40,800 bases of DNA. Source: Brevibacterium sp. GTDB lineage: Bacteria > Actinomycetota > Actinomycetes > Actinomycetales > Brevibacteriaceae. Where the stretch lies: assembly GCA_031179165.1 (NCBI GenBank), contig JAPSIC010000012.1, positions 1-40,800 of the forward strand, written 5' to 3'. The position numbers were made by a program, and so were the translations under genes. Positions 7,421 to 14,993 of the stretch are shown one piece after another. The stretch's first letter is position 1. Each line of letters begins with the position of its first letter. The notes under the pieces are model-generated. The model saw nothing but the letters and a program-made list of their open reading frames with translations, did no database searches and had not been told where the DNA came from.

Positions 7421-8719
7421 ATGGGCACTGTGCAGACTGAAACGTCCGGGGCCGGAACCAGAGGCTGGGGGCTGACTCCCGCCACCGTCCCTCCGGGCTG
7501 CTTCGCCTCGGTGATGGCCACCGGCATCATGTCCGTCGGTGCGCACATCAAGGGCTTCGGACCCCTGGCGCTCATCCTGTTCTCGATTGCCTGCGCCCTC
7601 TACGCCTGCTTCGCGGTCCTCGTCGTCTGGCGCGCCGTACGCTTCCGCGACCGGATGATCGCCGATCTCCATGACCCGGCCCGCTCCTTCGGCTTCTTCA
7701 CCTTCATCGCCGGCACGAACGTCCTGGCCGTCGCGCTGGAGGGGATCGGCCATGTCCGTCTCGCGCTCGTCCTGTTCGCGGTGGGCCTCATTGCCTGGAC
7801 CGTCCTGGGCTACCTGATTCCGTTCGCGTCGATCCTCGCGGCGCGCTCGCGCCCGGTCCTGAGGAAGGTCAACGGGACCTGGTTCGTCTGGGTCGTCGCG
7901 ACCCAGTCCGTGGCCGTCGTCGCGACCGGGCTGGCGCAGGCGATGTCGGGGCCGGGTCACGGTGGTCTTCCCGACCTCGGCGAGCCGCTGTCCCTGATCG
8001 CGATCTGCACCTGGACGATCGGGGTCGGGCTCTACGCGGCGTGCGCCGTGTTCGTCGGTCTCCGCGCCCTGCTCTACCGCCTCGGACCCGGCGACCTCGA
8101 AGCCCCGTACTGGGTCACGATGGGCGCGCTGGCGATCTCGATCGTGACCGGGTCGCGGATCATCGTGCTCGAGGAGACGCCGATGCTGGCCGCGACCAAG
8201 CTGCTCATCTCGGGATCGTCCGCGGCCCTGTGGGCGTTCGCCACCTGGCTCATCCCGGCCCTGGTCTTCGCCGGCTGGTGGCGGCACGTCCAACACCGGA
8301 TTCCGCTGGGCTACTCGGCCTCGCTGTGGAGCATGGTCTTCCCCGCCGGGATGTACGCGGTGGCGAGCATGTACCTCGGCGAGGCCGATTCCATTCCGAT
8401 CGCCGCATGGATCGGTGCCCAGTGGTACTGGGTCGCACTGGCGGTCTGGACGATCGTGTTCACCGCCATGGTCATCTCATTCGTCCGCTCCATCGGCGGC
8501 CACACCGTCGATTCCGCGAGAGCCCCGGGAGCCGAGGGGGAACAGCGGCCGGCGGGGCGCAGTGACGCGGTCGCCGAGAGCTCAGGCGTCGAAGCGCTGG
8601 CCCTCGGGCTTCGGCGGCATCAGCATGAGGATCAGCACGATGAGCGACCCGACGCTGGGGATGAGGTTGAGGAAGAACAGCGGCCCCGGGAAGTTCGCGT
8701 CGTGGAGTCGACGCCATGA
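7421..8719 (+). CDS. TDT-family (TehA/SLAC1-like) transporter with an anomalous C-terminal tail
   Basis: A 432-residue ORF. Residues ~20-365 form about ten membrane helices of the tellurite-resistance/dicarboxylate transporter (TDT) family, starting with LTPATVPPGCFASVMATGIM, which carries the family-typical Pro and the MATGI motif. Members carry C4-dicarboxylates, sulfite or other anions; the substrate is not assignable. After the last helix the sequence becomes hydrophilic, and the final ~46 codons lie antisense to the convergent DUF805 gene (overlap 8582-8719). That tail (HQHEDQHDERPD...) looks like translation of the opposite strand rather than selected protein. Start is ATG at 7421 with only a weak ribosome-binding site. 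Confidence 0.8.
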   Translation: MGTVQTETSGAGTRGWGLTPATVPPGCFASVMATGIMSVGAHIKGFGPLALILFSIACALYACFAVLVVWRAVRFRDRMIADLHDPARSFGFFTFIAGTNVLAVALEGIGHVRLALVLFAVGLIAWTVLGYLIPFASILAARSRPVLRKVNGTWFVWVVATQSVAVVATGLAQAMSGPGHGGLPDLGEPLSLIAICTWTIGVGLYAACAVFVGLRALLYRLGPGDLEAPYWVTMGALAISIVTGSRIIVLEETPMLAATKLLISGSSAALWAFATWLIPALVFAGWWRHVQHRIPLGYSASLWSMVFPAGMYAVASMYLGEADSIPIAAWIGAQWYWVALAVWTIVFTAMVISFVRSIGGHTVDSARAPGAEGEQRPAGRSDAVAESSGVEALALGLRRHQHEDQHDERPDAGDEVEEEQRPREVRVVESTP

Positions 8720-9139
8720 CAGGGCGATCGTCGGCACGATGGTGGCGAGGATGATGATGCCGATGAGGATTCCGCCGATGATCATGAGGACGGAAGCGGG
8801 CCCTGAGGCGGCATCGACGGCCGCACTCGAGGCGTAGGGGTCACTGGGATCGACCGACGCCGCCGAGCCGGCGAGCATCCCACCGCCGACCATCATGAGG
8901 ATGAGGGGCACCAGCTGCAGCAGGAACATGAAGAGTGCGATCCACCAGTACTCGCTGCGTGAGGCGCGGCCGGAGAACGTCGCGTACTTCTTGAAGAAGC
9001 GCTTGACGGCCTGAGCGAACGAGGCTCCGTAGAGCGGCAGCGACAGGTCGTCGGGGTTCGAGGCACCGGCAATCGTGCCGCCGGGTCCGGCGGGCTGGGC
9101 GGGATAGGCGGGGTAGGCGGAGTTCGCGTCGTAGGACAT
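8582..9139 (-). CDS. DUF805-family membrane protein
   Basis: A 185-residue protein. The N-terminal ~45 residues are rich in Pro, Ala and Tyr (SAYPAYPAQPAGPGG). The rest is a DUF805 domain: KKYATFSGRASRSEYWWIALF leading into a first membrane segment, a second pair of hydrophobic segments (SVLMIIGGILIGIIILATIVP), then ALSWRRLHDANFPG, the family's hallmark, and a final helix. Function is unknown; such proteins are small inner-membrane proteins. I start at the ATG at 9139, which follows GGAAAGAAAG; the track's start at 9274 adds 45 residues of unlikely sequence. Its 3' end overlaps the convergent TDT ORF by 138 nt. Confidence 0.8.
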   Translation of the reverse strand: MSYDANSAYPAYPAQPAGPGGTIAGASNPDDLSLPLYGASFAQAVKRFFKKYATFSGRASRSEYWWIALFMFLLQLVPLILMMVGGGMLAGSAASVDPSDPYASSAAVDAASGPASVLMIIGGILIGIIILATIVPTIALSWRRLHDANFPGPLFFLNLIPSVGSLIVLILMLMPPKPEGQRFDA

Positions 9140-9347
9140 GATGTCTTTCTTTCCGGTTGAGAGGGCGGCACAGGGTGCGCCGCCGGGTGGAGCATTGCCC
9201 TCATTCTGACACCGACGCCGAATGTCTGCCGTGAACTCGCGCCGAATATGTCGAGACTGTGACAAGTGCCGCATGCGGGTCTCCTCCGATCCGGCCGCCG
9301 CAGAAGCGGTTGTTAGGGTGGGTGCATTCCTCGTCCGGAGCGCGCGG

Positions 9348-9380
9348 CAGCGGCTGCGGAACTGAGTTCCGCAGCCGCTG
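9348..9380 (-). terminator. Strong hairpin downstream of the MFS gene
   Basis: A perfect 15-bp stem (CAGCGGCTGCGGAAC pairing with GTTCCGCAGCCGCTG) with a 3-nt TGA loop, ~75 nt past the stop codon of the minus-strand MFS gene. No U-tract follows on the minus strand, which is common for actinobacterial terminators. The surrounding gene-free stretch 9140-9454 otherwise holds only the leader of the DUF805 gene; I see no ORF in it. Confidence 0.6.
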
Positions 9381-9454
9381 TGATCGCGAGAATGACTTCG
9401 CGGGTCCTGAGGCTTTCCCGGCTCGTGCGCCCGGCGTTCAGCCGATGCGGCCGC

Positions 9455-10843
9455 TCAGGCGTCGCCGCCGGTGAGCGCGTACGCCTCGTCGAGGGGTGAC
9501 TCCTCGAGGTGACCGTCGACCCGGCGCAGCGCCTTCCAGCCGAGCGCCAGAACCAGGGTCGAGGCGAGCACCGCACCGGCGCCGAAGAGGTAGGGGGCGC
9601 CCGCGCTGATCGACTCGGAGACGGTTCCGGCCACCATCGGGGCGACAGCGCCGCCGAGGAACCGGACCCCGGAGTATGTGCCCGAGGCGACGGGACGCGG
9701 CAGCTCGCTGACCTCCATGACGGACTCGGTGAAGACGGTGTTGAGGACGCCGAGCAGCAGGCCCGCCGCGATCACGCAGACGATGATGCCGACGAAGGAT
9801 TCGACGAGGAACGCCATCGCCACGAGCAGAGCGGCCAGGAGGATGAGAGTGAGGACGAGGCTGCGCCGGCGTCCCATCCGCTTGGTCAGCAGCGGGGCCC
9901 CGAACACCGAGGTGACGGCCAGGCACACGCCCCAGCCGAAGAAGACCCACCCGAGTCCCATCGCGCCGAAGTCCTCGAGGCCGAGCCGGTGCGCGGCCGC
10001 CTCCACCGGGAACGGGCTGTAGGCGAGGAGCACGAAGAAGCCGAAGTTGTAGAGCAGGGCCGAGATCCCGAGCGTGCAGATGCCCGGATGGGCCAGCGCC
10101 CGGAAGGTGGCGCTGAGCTTGACGTGGTCGGCGGCGCCGGAACCCGAGTGAGCGTGGGCTTCGGAGTGAGTGTCGGCCCCCGCCTCCTTCCTGCTCCCGG
10201 TGGCGTTCGGCAGCAGCACCATGATGGCGATGAAGCCGATGGCCATGAGCACCGCGGTGCCGAAGAACGGACCGCGCCAGGAGATCCCGCCGAGCAGACC
10301 GCCCAGCAGGGGGCCGGTGGCGATCCCGATCCCGAGTGCCGCCTCGTAGAGGATGATCGCCTTCTCGGCTCCGCCCGATGCCGCCCCGACGATGGTCGAC
10401 AGGGCCGTGGAGATGAACAGGGCGTTGCCCAGTCCCCACCCGGCGCGGAAACCGATGATCTGATCGACCGTGCCGGAGAATCCGGCGAGCGCGGCGAAGG
10501 CGACGATGAGGACAAGGCCGATGAGCAGTGTCGTCTTCGCCCCGATCCGCGAGGACACGAAGCTGGTGAAGAACATCATCCCGCCGGTGATGAACAGGTA
10601 GCTGGTGAACAGCAGCATGGACTGCGAGGGGGAGGCGTCGAGTTCGGCCGAGATGGCGGGGAGGATCGGGTCGACGAGGCCGATGCCCATGAAGGCGATG
10701 ACGCAGGCGAATGCGACTGCCCAGACCGCTCGCGGCTGCCGGAGGATGGACTCCTCCTCGTCTCCTCTGACCGTGCTGTTCTCGGTTGCGCTCATCGCCG
10801 GTCCACCGGCTCCTTTCGTTCGTGACTGCTCGTTGCTGATCAT
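9455..10843 (-). CDS. MFS transporter, probable drug efflux, regulated by adjacent MarR
   Basis: A 462-residue major-facilitator protein with about 12 hydrophobic segments; the first carries VWAVAFACVIAFMGIGLVDP followed by ILPAISAELDASPSQ, typical of drug:H+ antiporters. The central loop between halves is hydrophilic and His-rich (THSEAHAHSGSG). The start at 10843 overlaps the marR stop by ATGA, implying translational coupling. An alternative ATG at 10795 has AAAGGAG about 13 nt upstream and would remove 16 poorly conserved residues. A hairpin at 9348-9380 would end the operon. The MarR partner suggests drug- or stress-inducible efflux; the substrate is unknown. Confidence 0.85.
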   Translation of the reverse strand: MISNEQSRTKGAGGPAMSATENSTVRGDEEESILRQPRAVWAVAFACVIAFMGIGLVDPILPAISAELDASPSQSMLLFTSYLFITGGMMFFTSFVSSRIGAKTTLLIGLVLIVAFAALAGFSGTVDQIIGFRAGWGLGNALFISTALSTIVGAASGGAEKAIILYEAALGIGIATGPLLGGLLGGISWRGPFFGTAVLMAIGFIAIMVLLPNATGSRKEAGADTHSEAHAHSGSGAADHVKLSATFRALAHPGICTLGISALLYNFGFFVLLAYSPFPVEAAAHRLGLEDFGAMGLGWVFFGWGVCLAVTSVFGAPLLTKRMGRRRSLVLTLILLAALLVAMAFLVESFVGIIVCVIAAGLLLGVLNTVFTESVMEVSELPRPVASGTYSGVRFLGGAVAPMVAGTVSESISAGAPYLFGAGAVLASTLVLALGWKALRRVDGHLEESPLDEAYALTGGDA

Positions 10844-11289
10844 TCGTCGCGGTCCACCGGATGCTGGTCGGCCAGGTATTCGCTGACGAGCCCCAGCGCC
10901 CGGTCCACGCTGATGCGCTCCTCGGCGCTCAGCGAGCGGAAATAAGGCTCCATCTGCTCGGCCATCGCGGTCCGGTGCCCGGCCAGCTGCCGCCGGCCCG
11001 CCTCGGTGAGGGAGAACTGCGAGGCCCTCCTGTCGGACGCGCTGGCGGTCCGCTCGACGAATCCCTCGGCCTCCAGTCGGGCCAGCAGCTTCGTGGCCGC
11101 CGGCTGGGAGCAGAGGTATCCCTGCGCGAAGTGGCCGACGCGCACCGGCTGGTACTGCTCGACGACCGCGAGCGCCCGGAGGACGACGAGGTCGCTCTCG
11201 TTGCCGATGGTCCGTCGCAGCGCCCGGGTCAGGCGCGACGAGACGACGACCAGGCGCGAGACGAGTTGCCGCGGGTCCGCATCTTCCAT
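10840..11289 (-). CDS. MarR-family transcriptional regulator
   Basis: A 149-residue winged-helix protein. The DNA-binding part includes GHFAQGYLCSQPAATKLLARLEAEGFVER followed by the wing TASASDRRASQFSLTEAGRR, which matches the MarR consensus DxRxxxxxLTxxG. Helices at both ends would form the dimer interface. It is the first gene of a two-gene operon with the MFS transporter and very likely represses it. Its own ATG lies only 6 nt beyond a near-consensus -10, so the mRNA is probably leaderless, and a palindrome covers that -10, which points to autorepression. Confidence 0.88.
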   Translation of the reverse strand: MEDADPRQLVSRLVVVSSRLTRALRRTIGNESDLVVLRALAVVEQYQPVRVGHFAQGYLCSQPAATKLLARLEAEGFVERTASASDRRASQFSLTEAGRRQLAGHRTAMAEQMEPYFRSLSAEERISVDRALGLVSEYLADQHPVDRDE

Positions 11290-11294
11290 GAATC

Positions 11295-11325
11295 AGTTAT
11301 ATAACTTGGTTATGGACTTTGGCAA
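11295..11325 (-). promoter_or_regulatory. marR promoter with overlapping palindromic operator
   Basis: On the minus strand TTGCCA (11320-11325) and TATAAC (11296-11301) are separated by 18 nt, each one base off the sigma-70 consensus. The 12-bp perfect palindrome AGTTATATAACT (11295-11306) covers the -10, and a second interlocked inverted repeat ATAAC-TTG-GTTAT extends to 11313. The predicted transcription start falls at or near the ATG (11289). This AT-rich patch stands out from the GC-rich surroundings. Confidence 0.7.
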
Positions 11326-11360
11326 ACGCGCACCTCCGTCGGCCCGCGTGATGAACGTCA

Positions 11361-11390
11361 TGGATTCCTCGCATCTGGGCATGCTAATGT
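11361..11390 (+). promoter_or_regulatory. Putative promoter of the riboflavin operon
   Basis: A -10-like TAATGT (11385-11390) with a weak -35 TGGATT (11361-11366) at 18-nt spacing. The implied transcription start near 11397 is just ahead of the first base of the riboswitch P1 stem (11399), which supports the placement. Confidence 0.4.
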
Positions 11391-11398
11391 GTGCTCAA

Positions 11399-11524
11399 CA
11401 TGTTCCGGGGACGGTGAAATTCCGTGCCGGCGGTGACAGTCCGCGACCTGGGTGCACTTCGTGCAACCGGCTGACTCGGTGGAATTCCGAGACCGACAGT
11501 AAGAGTCTGGATGGGAGGAACATG
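11399..11524 (+). ncRNA. FMN riboswitch aptamer (RFN element)
   Basis: The conserved RFN blocks occur in order: GGGGACGGTGAAATTCCG, then CCGGCGGTGACAGTCCGCGA, a variable hairpin (GGTGCACTTCGTGCAACC), GGTGGAATTCCGAGACCGAC and AGTAAGAGTCTGGATGGGAG. The closing P1 stem is a perfect 8-bp pairing of CATGTTCC (11399-11406) with GGAACATG (11517-11524). The element binds FMN and represses riboflavin genes; it sits directly ahead of ribD. Confidence 0.97.
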
Positions 11525-11637
11525 GCGACCGCGGTCGCCATGACCGGGCACTGCTCGCAGTGCCGGCCAGGTGTCTTCGTCGCCGTGCATTGCACCCGCA
11601 ATCTCCTCCCTCCCGGCTCCGAACCTGGGAGGTTTTT
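11521..11637 (+). promoter_or_regulatory. Riboswitch expression platform: P1-competing hairpin and RBS-sequestering hairpin with U-tract
   Basis: Three stems follow the aptamer. CATGGCGACC/GGTCGCCATG (11521-11542) shares its first 4 nt with the 3' strand of P1, so the two are mutually exclusive at the base. GGCACTG/CAGTGCC (11547-11564) is a second stem. CCTCCCGG (11609-11616) pairs with CTGGGAGG (11625-11632, one G-U pair) and is followed at once by TTTTT (11633-11637). GGGAGG in that last stem is also the ribD ribosome-binding site, 8 nt before the ATG at 11641. The hairpin could therefore act as a terminator, a translation block, or both. Confidence 0.7.
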
Positions 11638-11640
11638 CTG

Positions 11641-12699
11641 ATGGGAGCGGGATTCTCCGATCGCGACATCGCCGCGATGTCGGCGGCCCTCGACGCCGCG
11701 CGTCAGGGCCACCGCGGAGCCAACCCCCTCGTGGGCGCCGCGATCGTGACCGCGGACGGCCAGACGGTGACCGGCTTCCATGCCGGCGCCGGTTCGCTCC
11801 ACGCCGAGGCGGACGCCATCGTCAAGGCCAAGCGCCTCGGCGTCGATCTCACCACCTCCGCCCTGTTCGTGACCCTGGAGCCGTGCTCCCATTACGGCCG
11901 CACCGGCCCCTGCACCGGCGCCATCCTCGACGCCGGCATCCCCGAGGTCGTCTTCGCCCTGCCCGACTCCCACGCCGTGGCCGCCGGGGGTGGTACCGTG
12001 CTCGCCGAGGCGGGCGTCCGGGTCCGCTCGGGGCTGTGCCGGGAGGAGTCGGCCACCCTCAACTTCAGGTGGCGCACCGCGGTGAACGCCTCCCGTCCCT
12101 TCGTCACGGCGAAGATCGCCCAGAGCCTCGACGGGCGGGCGGCCGCCGCCGACGGGACGAGCAAGTGGATCACCTCGCGCGAATCGCGTGAGCACGCCCA
12201 CCTCCTGCGGTCCCGGGTCGGCGCGGTCATCGTGGGAACGGGTACGGCGTCCGCCGACAATCCCATGCTCACCGCCCGCGAATCGTCCGGTCGGCTGCTG
12301 CAGACGCAGCCGCTGCCCGTCGTCATCGGCGTCTCGTCCCTGCCCCCCGGCTCCCACCTCGCGCGCAATCCCGACACTCTGCACGTGCGCACCCGCGACG
12401 TCACCGCCGCCCTCGCCGAGCTCTACGCCCAGGGCATCCAGCATGTCCTGGTCGAGGGCGGCCCGACCCTGCTCGGCTCGTTCTTCGCCGCCGGAGTCGT
12501 CGACGAGATCTTCTGCTACCAGGCCCCGATGATCCTCGGACCCGGGCGATCGTCCCTGGAGGGGTTGGCCATCTCGACTCTGAGTGAGTCGATCGGCCTC
12601 GTTCCCGACGACACCGCCGAACCGGCGATCTCCCGCCTGGGACGGGATGTGCTGCTGCACTTCGCCCCGGCGGCCCGGCCCGCGGACTTCACGATCTGA
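11641..12699 (+). CDS. ribD: Bifunctional diaminohydroxyphosphoribosylaminopyrimidine deaminase / 5-amino-6-(5-phosphoribosylamino)uracil reductase
   Basis: A 352-residue cytoplasmic enzyme for the second and third steps from GTP to riboflavin. The N-terminal deaminase domain has the zinc motif HAEADAI (54-60) and PCSHYGRTGPC (81-91), with Glu56 as proton shuttle. The C-terminal reductase domain begins at about residue 150 (RPFVTAKIAQSLDGRAAA) and contains VEGGPTLLGSFF, the NADPH-site pattern. The track starts the ORF at 11560 inside the riboswitch leader; I use 11641, where family similarity begins (MGAGFSDRD) and GGGAGG is correctly spaced. First gene of ribD-ribE-ribBA-ribH, controlled by the FMN riboswitch. 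Confidence 0.95.
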   Translation: MGAGFSDRDIAAMSAALDAARQGHRGANPLVGAAIVTADGQTVTGFHAGAGSLHAEADAIVKAKRLGVDLTTSALFVTLEPCSHYGRTGPCTGAILDAGIPEVVFALPDSHAVAAGGGTVLAEAGVRVRSGLCREESATLNFRWRTAVNASRPFVTAKIAQSLDGRAAAADGTSKWITSRESREHAHLLRSRVGAVIVGTGTASADNPMLTARESSGRLLQTQPLPVVIGVSSLPPGSHLARNPDTLHVRTRDVTAALAELYAQGIQHVLVEGGPTLLGSFFAAGVVDEIFCYQAPMILGPGRSSLEGLAISTLSESIGLVPDDTAEPAISRLGRDVLLHFAPAARPADFTI

Positions 12700-12731
12700 C
12701 TCCCCCACTTCGCTTCAACCAAGGAGGACAT

Positions 12732-13520
12732 GTGTTCACCGGAATCATCGAACGGCTCGGTCGCGTCGAGGCCATCGAGCTGGGCACCGACTCGGCCGTC
12801 ATCACGATCGACGCCGGCGACCTCGTCGCCGATCTCGAGCTCGGCGGCTCCCTGGCGGTCAACGGCGTCTGCCTGACATCGATCCGCAGCGCCGAGGCGA
12901 GCGCCTCGGGAACGGCGGGCACCGCCGCGGCGTCGGAGGGCACCGCGTCGGCTCCCGCGTCGGGCCGCTTCGTCGCCGAGGTGATGGGCGAGACGCTGCG
13001 CCTGACGGGCATCGGCGCCCTGCAGGTCGGCGACGAGGTCAACCTCGAACGCTGCACCCCCGCCTCCGGCCGGTTCGACGGCCACATCGTCCAGGGTCAC
13101 GTCGACGGCTGCGGCGAACTGCTCCACCGCGAGGACCATCCCGAGTGGTCGACCCTGCGCATCGGCATTCCCCACGACCTCGCCCCGTACACGGCCGTCA
13201 AGGGATCCATCGCGCTCAACGGCGTCTCGCTCACCCTGACCGCCGTGTCCGCCTCGCACGAGCCGCGCGCCTGGGTGGAGGTCGGCCTGATCCCGGCCAC
13301 CCTGACCCACACCACCTTCGGCAGCCTCAAGGCCGGTGACCCCGTCAACGTCGAAGTCGACGTGCTCGCGAAGTACACCGCTCGCCTGCTCTCCTTCCGC
13401 ACGCCCACCATCTCCCCGCTCACCGGTGCTCCGGCGTCCGCCGACGCCGCGAATGCCACGGCCGTCAACGCCGCCACCACCATCAACCCCGCTTCAGTCC
13501 AAGGAAACGACCATGTCTGA
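12732..13520 (+). CDS. ribE: Riboflavin synthase alpha subunit, with alanine/serine-rich insertion
   Basis: It catalyses dismutation of two 6,7-dimethyl-8-ribityllumazine molecules to riboflavin. Two lumazine-binding barrels are visible: MFTGIIERLGRVEAIE at the start and FDGHIVQGHVDGCGELL at the start of the second, with the NGVCLT and NGVSLT motifs. At 262 residues it is ~50 longer than usual. The extra length is a low-complexity insert at ~53-78 (SAEASASGTAGTAAASEGTA) in the first barrel and a ~35-residue Ala/Thr/Pro-rich C-terminal tail. The GTG start at 12732 follows AAGGAGG. The 3' end overlaps the ribBA start by 8 nt. Confidence 0.93.
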   Translation: MFTGIIERLGRVEAIELGTDSAVITIDAGDLVADLELGGSLAVNGVCLTSIRSAEASASGTAGTAAASEGTASAPASGRFVAEVMGETLRLTGIGALQVGDEVNLERCTPASGRFDGHIVQGHVDGCGELLHREDHPEWSTLRIGIPHDLAPYTAVKGSIALNGVSLTLTAVSASHEPRAWVEVGLIPATLTHTTFGSLKAGDPVNVEVDVLAKYTARLLSFRTPTISPLTGAPASADAANATAVNAATTINPASVQGNDHV

Positions 13521-14934
13521 CACCACACCCACCCACCTCGGAGCCCCCTCACCCGCTGGACACCCCGGCGAGGACACGCAGTCGCCCGCCGACCACCTCG
13601 GCGACGGTACCGGGCTCGACACGATCGAGCAGGCCATCGCGGAGATCGCGGCCGGTCGGCCGATCGTCGTCGTCGACGATGAGGACCGCGAGAACGAGGG
13701 CGATCTGATCATGGCCGCCGAATTGGCGACGGCGGAGACGATGGGGTTCTTCGTCCGCTTCACCTCCGGCGTGGTCTGCGCGCCGCTGGAGGCCGACCGT
13801 GCCGCCGCGCTCGGCCTGCCGCCGATGGTCACCGACAACGAGGACCCCAAGGGCACCGCGTACACGATCAGCTGCGACGCCGTCGGCGTGACCACCGGGA
13901 TCAGCGCCGCCGAACGGGCCCTGACCGGCCGCGCCCTGGCGATGGCCGAGCCCGACCCCACCGCGATCACCCGGCCCGGGCACGTGTTCCCGCTCATCGC
14001 GAAGTCCGGCGGCGTGCGGGAGCGCCCGGGCCACACCGAGGCCGGGGTCGAGTTCGCCCGCCTCGCCGGCGCCCAGCCCGTGTCGATGATCGCCGAGGTG
14101 GTCCACGACGACGGCTCGATGATGCGCTTCGACGCCCTGCGCCGGTTCGCCGACGCCCACGGCCTGGTCATGGTCTCGATCGAGCAGCTCGTCAGGTACC
14201 TGGAGGCCGGTGACGGGCAGAGCGCGGTGCCCAAGGATCTGCCCACCGAGGTGCCGCTGCCGACGAAGTACGGCACATTCATCACCCGCGCCTTCACCGT
14301 CGACGGCCACGACCACCTCGGCGTCTACACCGGACTCGACCGGACTGCGGGGACGATCGAGCAGGCGGAGACGGATCCGGAGTCCGCGTCGAAGCCGGTC
14401 GCCGGGGCGGGTACGGGGTCCGCGTCGAAGCCGGCCGCCGGGGCGGGTGCGGGGTCCGAGTCGGCTCCGGCCCCACTCGTGCGGGTGCACTCGGAGTGCC
14501 TGACGGGAGACGTCTTCGGCTCCTACCGGTGCGACTGCGGGGAGCAGCTCGAGCTCGCCCTGGAGATGATCGCCGATCAGGGAGGCGCGGTCGTCTACCT
14601 CACCGGCCATGAGGGCCGCGGAATCGGCCTGAGCAACAAGATCAAGGCCTACGCCCTGCAGGACTCGGGCCTCGACACGGTCGAGGCCAACCTCAGGCTC
14701 GGCTTCTACGATGATGTCCGCGACTACCGCGCGGCCGCGGAGTTCCTCCACACCCTGGGCCTGACCCGGATCCGGCTGCTGACGAACAACCCCGAGAAGA
14801 CGCACGCCCTCGAGGCCCTCGGCATCACCGTCGAGGCGGTCGTCCCGATCGAGATCCCCGCCCGGCCGGAGAACTCCAAGTACCTCGCGACCAAACGCAA
14901 CCGCATGCACCACACCCTGACCCTCGCCGGCTGA
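13513..14934 (+). CDS. ribBA: Bifunctional 3,4-dihydroxy-2-butanone-4-phosphate synthase / GTP cyclohydrolase II
   Basis: A 473-residue fusion feeding both branches of riboflavin synthesis. The N-terminal DHBP synthase (~35-240) has VVVDDEDRENEGDLIMAAE and the substrate-binding GHTEAGVEFARLAG. The C-terminal GTP cyclohydrolase II (~250-473) has the zinc cysteines in CLTGDVFGSYRCDCG (C329, C340, C342) and the catalytic HEGRGIGLSNKI. Unusually, a ~30-residue Ala/Gly/Ser-rich insert (~289-320) separates the first GCHII strands from the zinc site, coded by a 36-bp tandem repeat. The track starts at 13336; I use ATG 13513, preceded by AAGGAAA, because the earlier part is an out-of-frame shadow of ribE. 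Confidence 0.95.
   Translation: MSDTTPTHLGAPSPAGHPGEDTQSPADHLGDGTGLDTIEQAIAEIAAGRPIVVVDDEDRENEGDLIMAAELATAETMGFFVRFTSGVVCAPLEADRAAALGLPPMVTDNEDPKGTAYTISCDAVGVTTGISAAERALTGRALAMAEPDPTAITRPGHVFPLIAKSGGVRERPGHTEAGVEFARLAGAQPVSMIAEVVHDDGSMMRFDALRRFADAHGLVMVSIEQLVRYLEAGDGQSAVPKDLPTEVPLPTKYGTFITRAFTVDGHDHLGVYTGLDRTAGTIEQAETDPESASKPVAGAGTGSASKPAAGAGAGSESAPAPLVRVHSECLTGDVFGSYRCDCGEQLELALEMIADQGGAVVYLTGHEGRGIGLSNKIKAYALQDSGLDTVEANLRLGFYDDVRDYRAAAEFLHTLGLTRIRLLTNNPEKTHALEALGITVEAVVPIEIPARPENSKYLATKRNRMHHTLTLAG
14379..14464 (+). repeat. 36-bp tandem repeat (2.4 copies) inside ribBA
   Basis: Two consecutive 36-bp units (14379-14414 and 14415-14450) differ at four positions, and a third begins at 14451 (GGGGTCCGAGTCGG). 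The unit is 12 codons, so copy-number changes keep the frame; the product is SASKP(V/A)AGAG(T/A)G repeated. It encodes the linker-like insert in the GTP cyclohydrolase II domain. Confidence 0.9.
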
Positions 14935-14993
14935 CCCGCCCGACCGCGAACAGCCCCATCACGAACAGCCCCTGACGAACAGAAGGAACACCC

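Noticed and set aside
9251-9264. 14-mer TCGAGACTGTGACA shared with 37861-37874, considered as a common regulatory motif
   Set aside because: In 40.8 kb a few identical 14-mers are expected by chance, and the two sites have different positions relative to genes.
11560-11640. N-terminal extension of ribD into the leader (ORF track start 11560)
   Set aside because: It lies in the riboswitch expression platform; similarity and the ribosome-binding site support the ATG at 11641.
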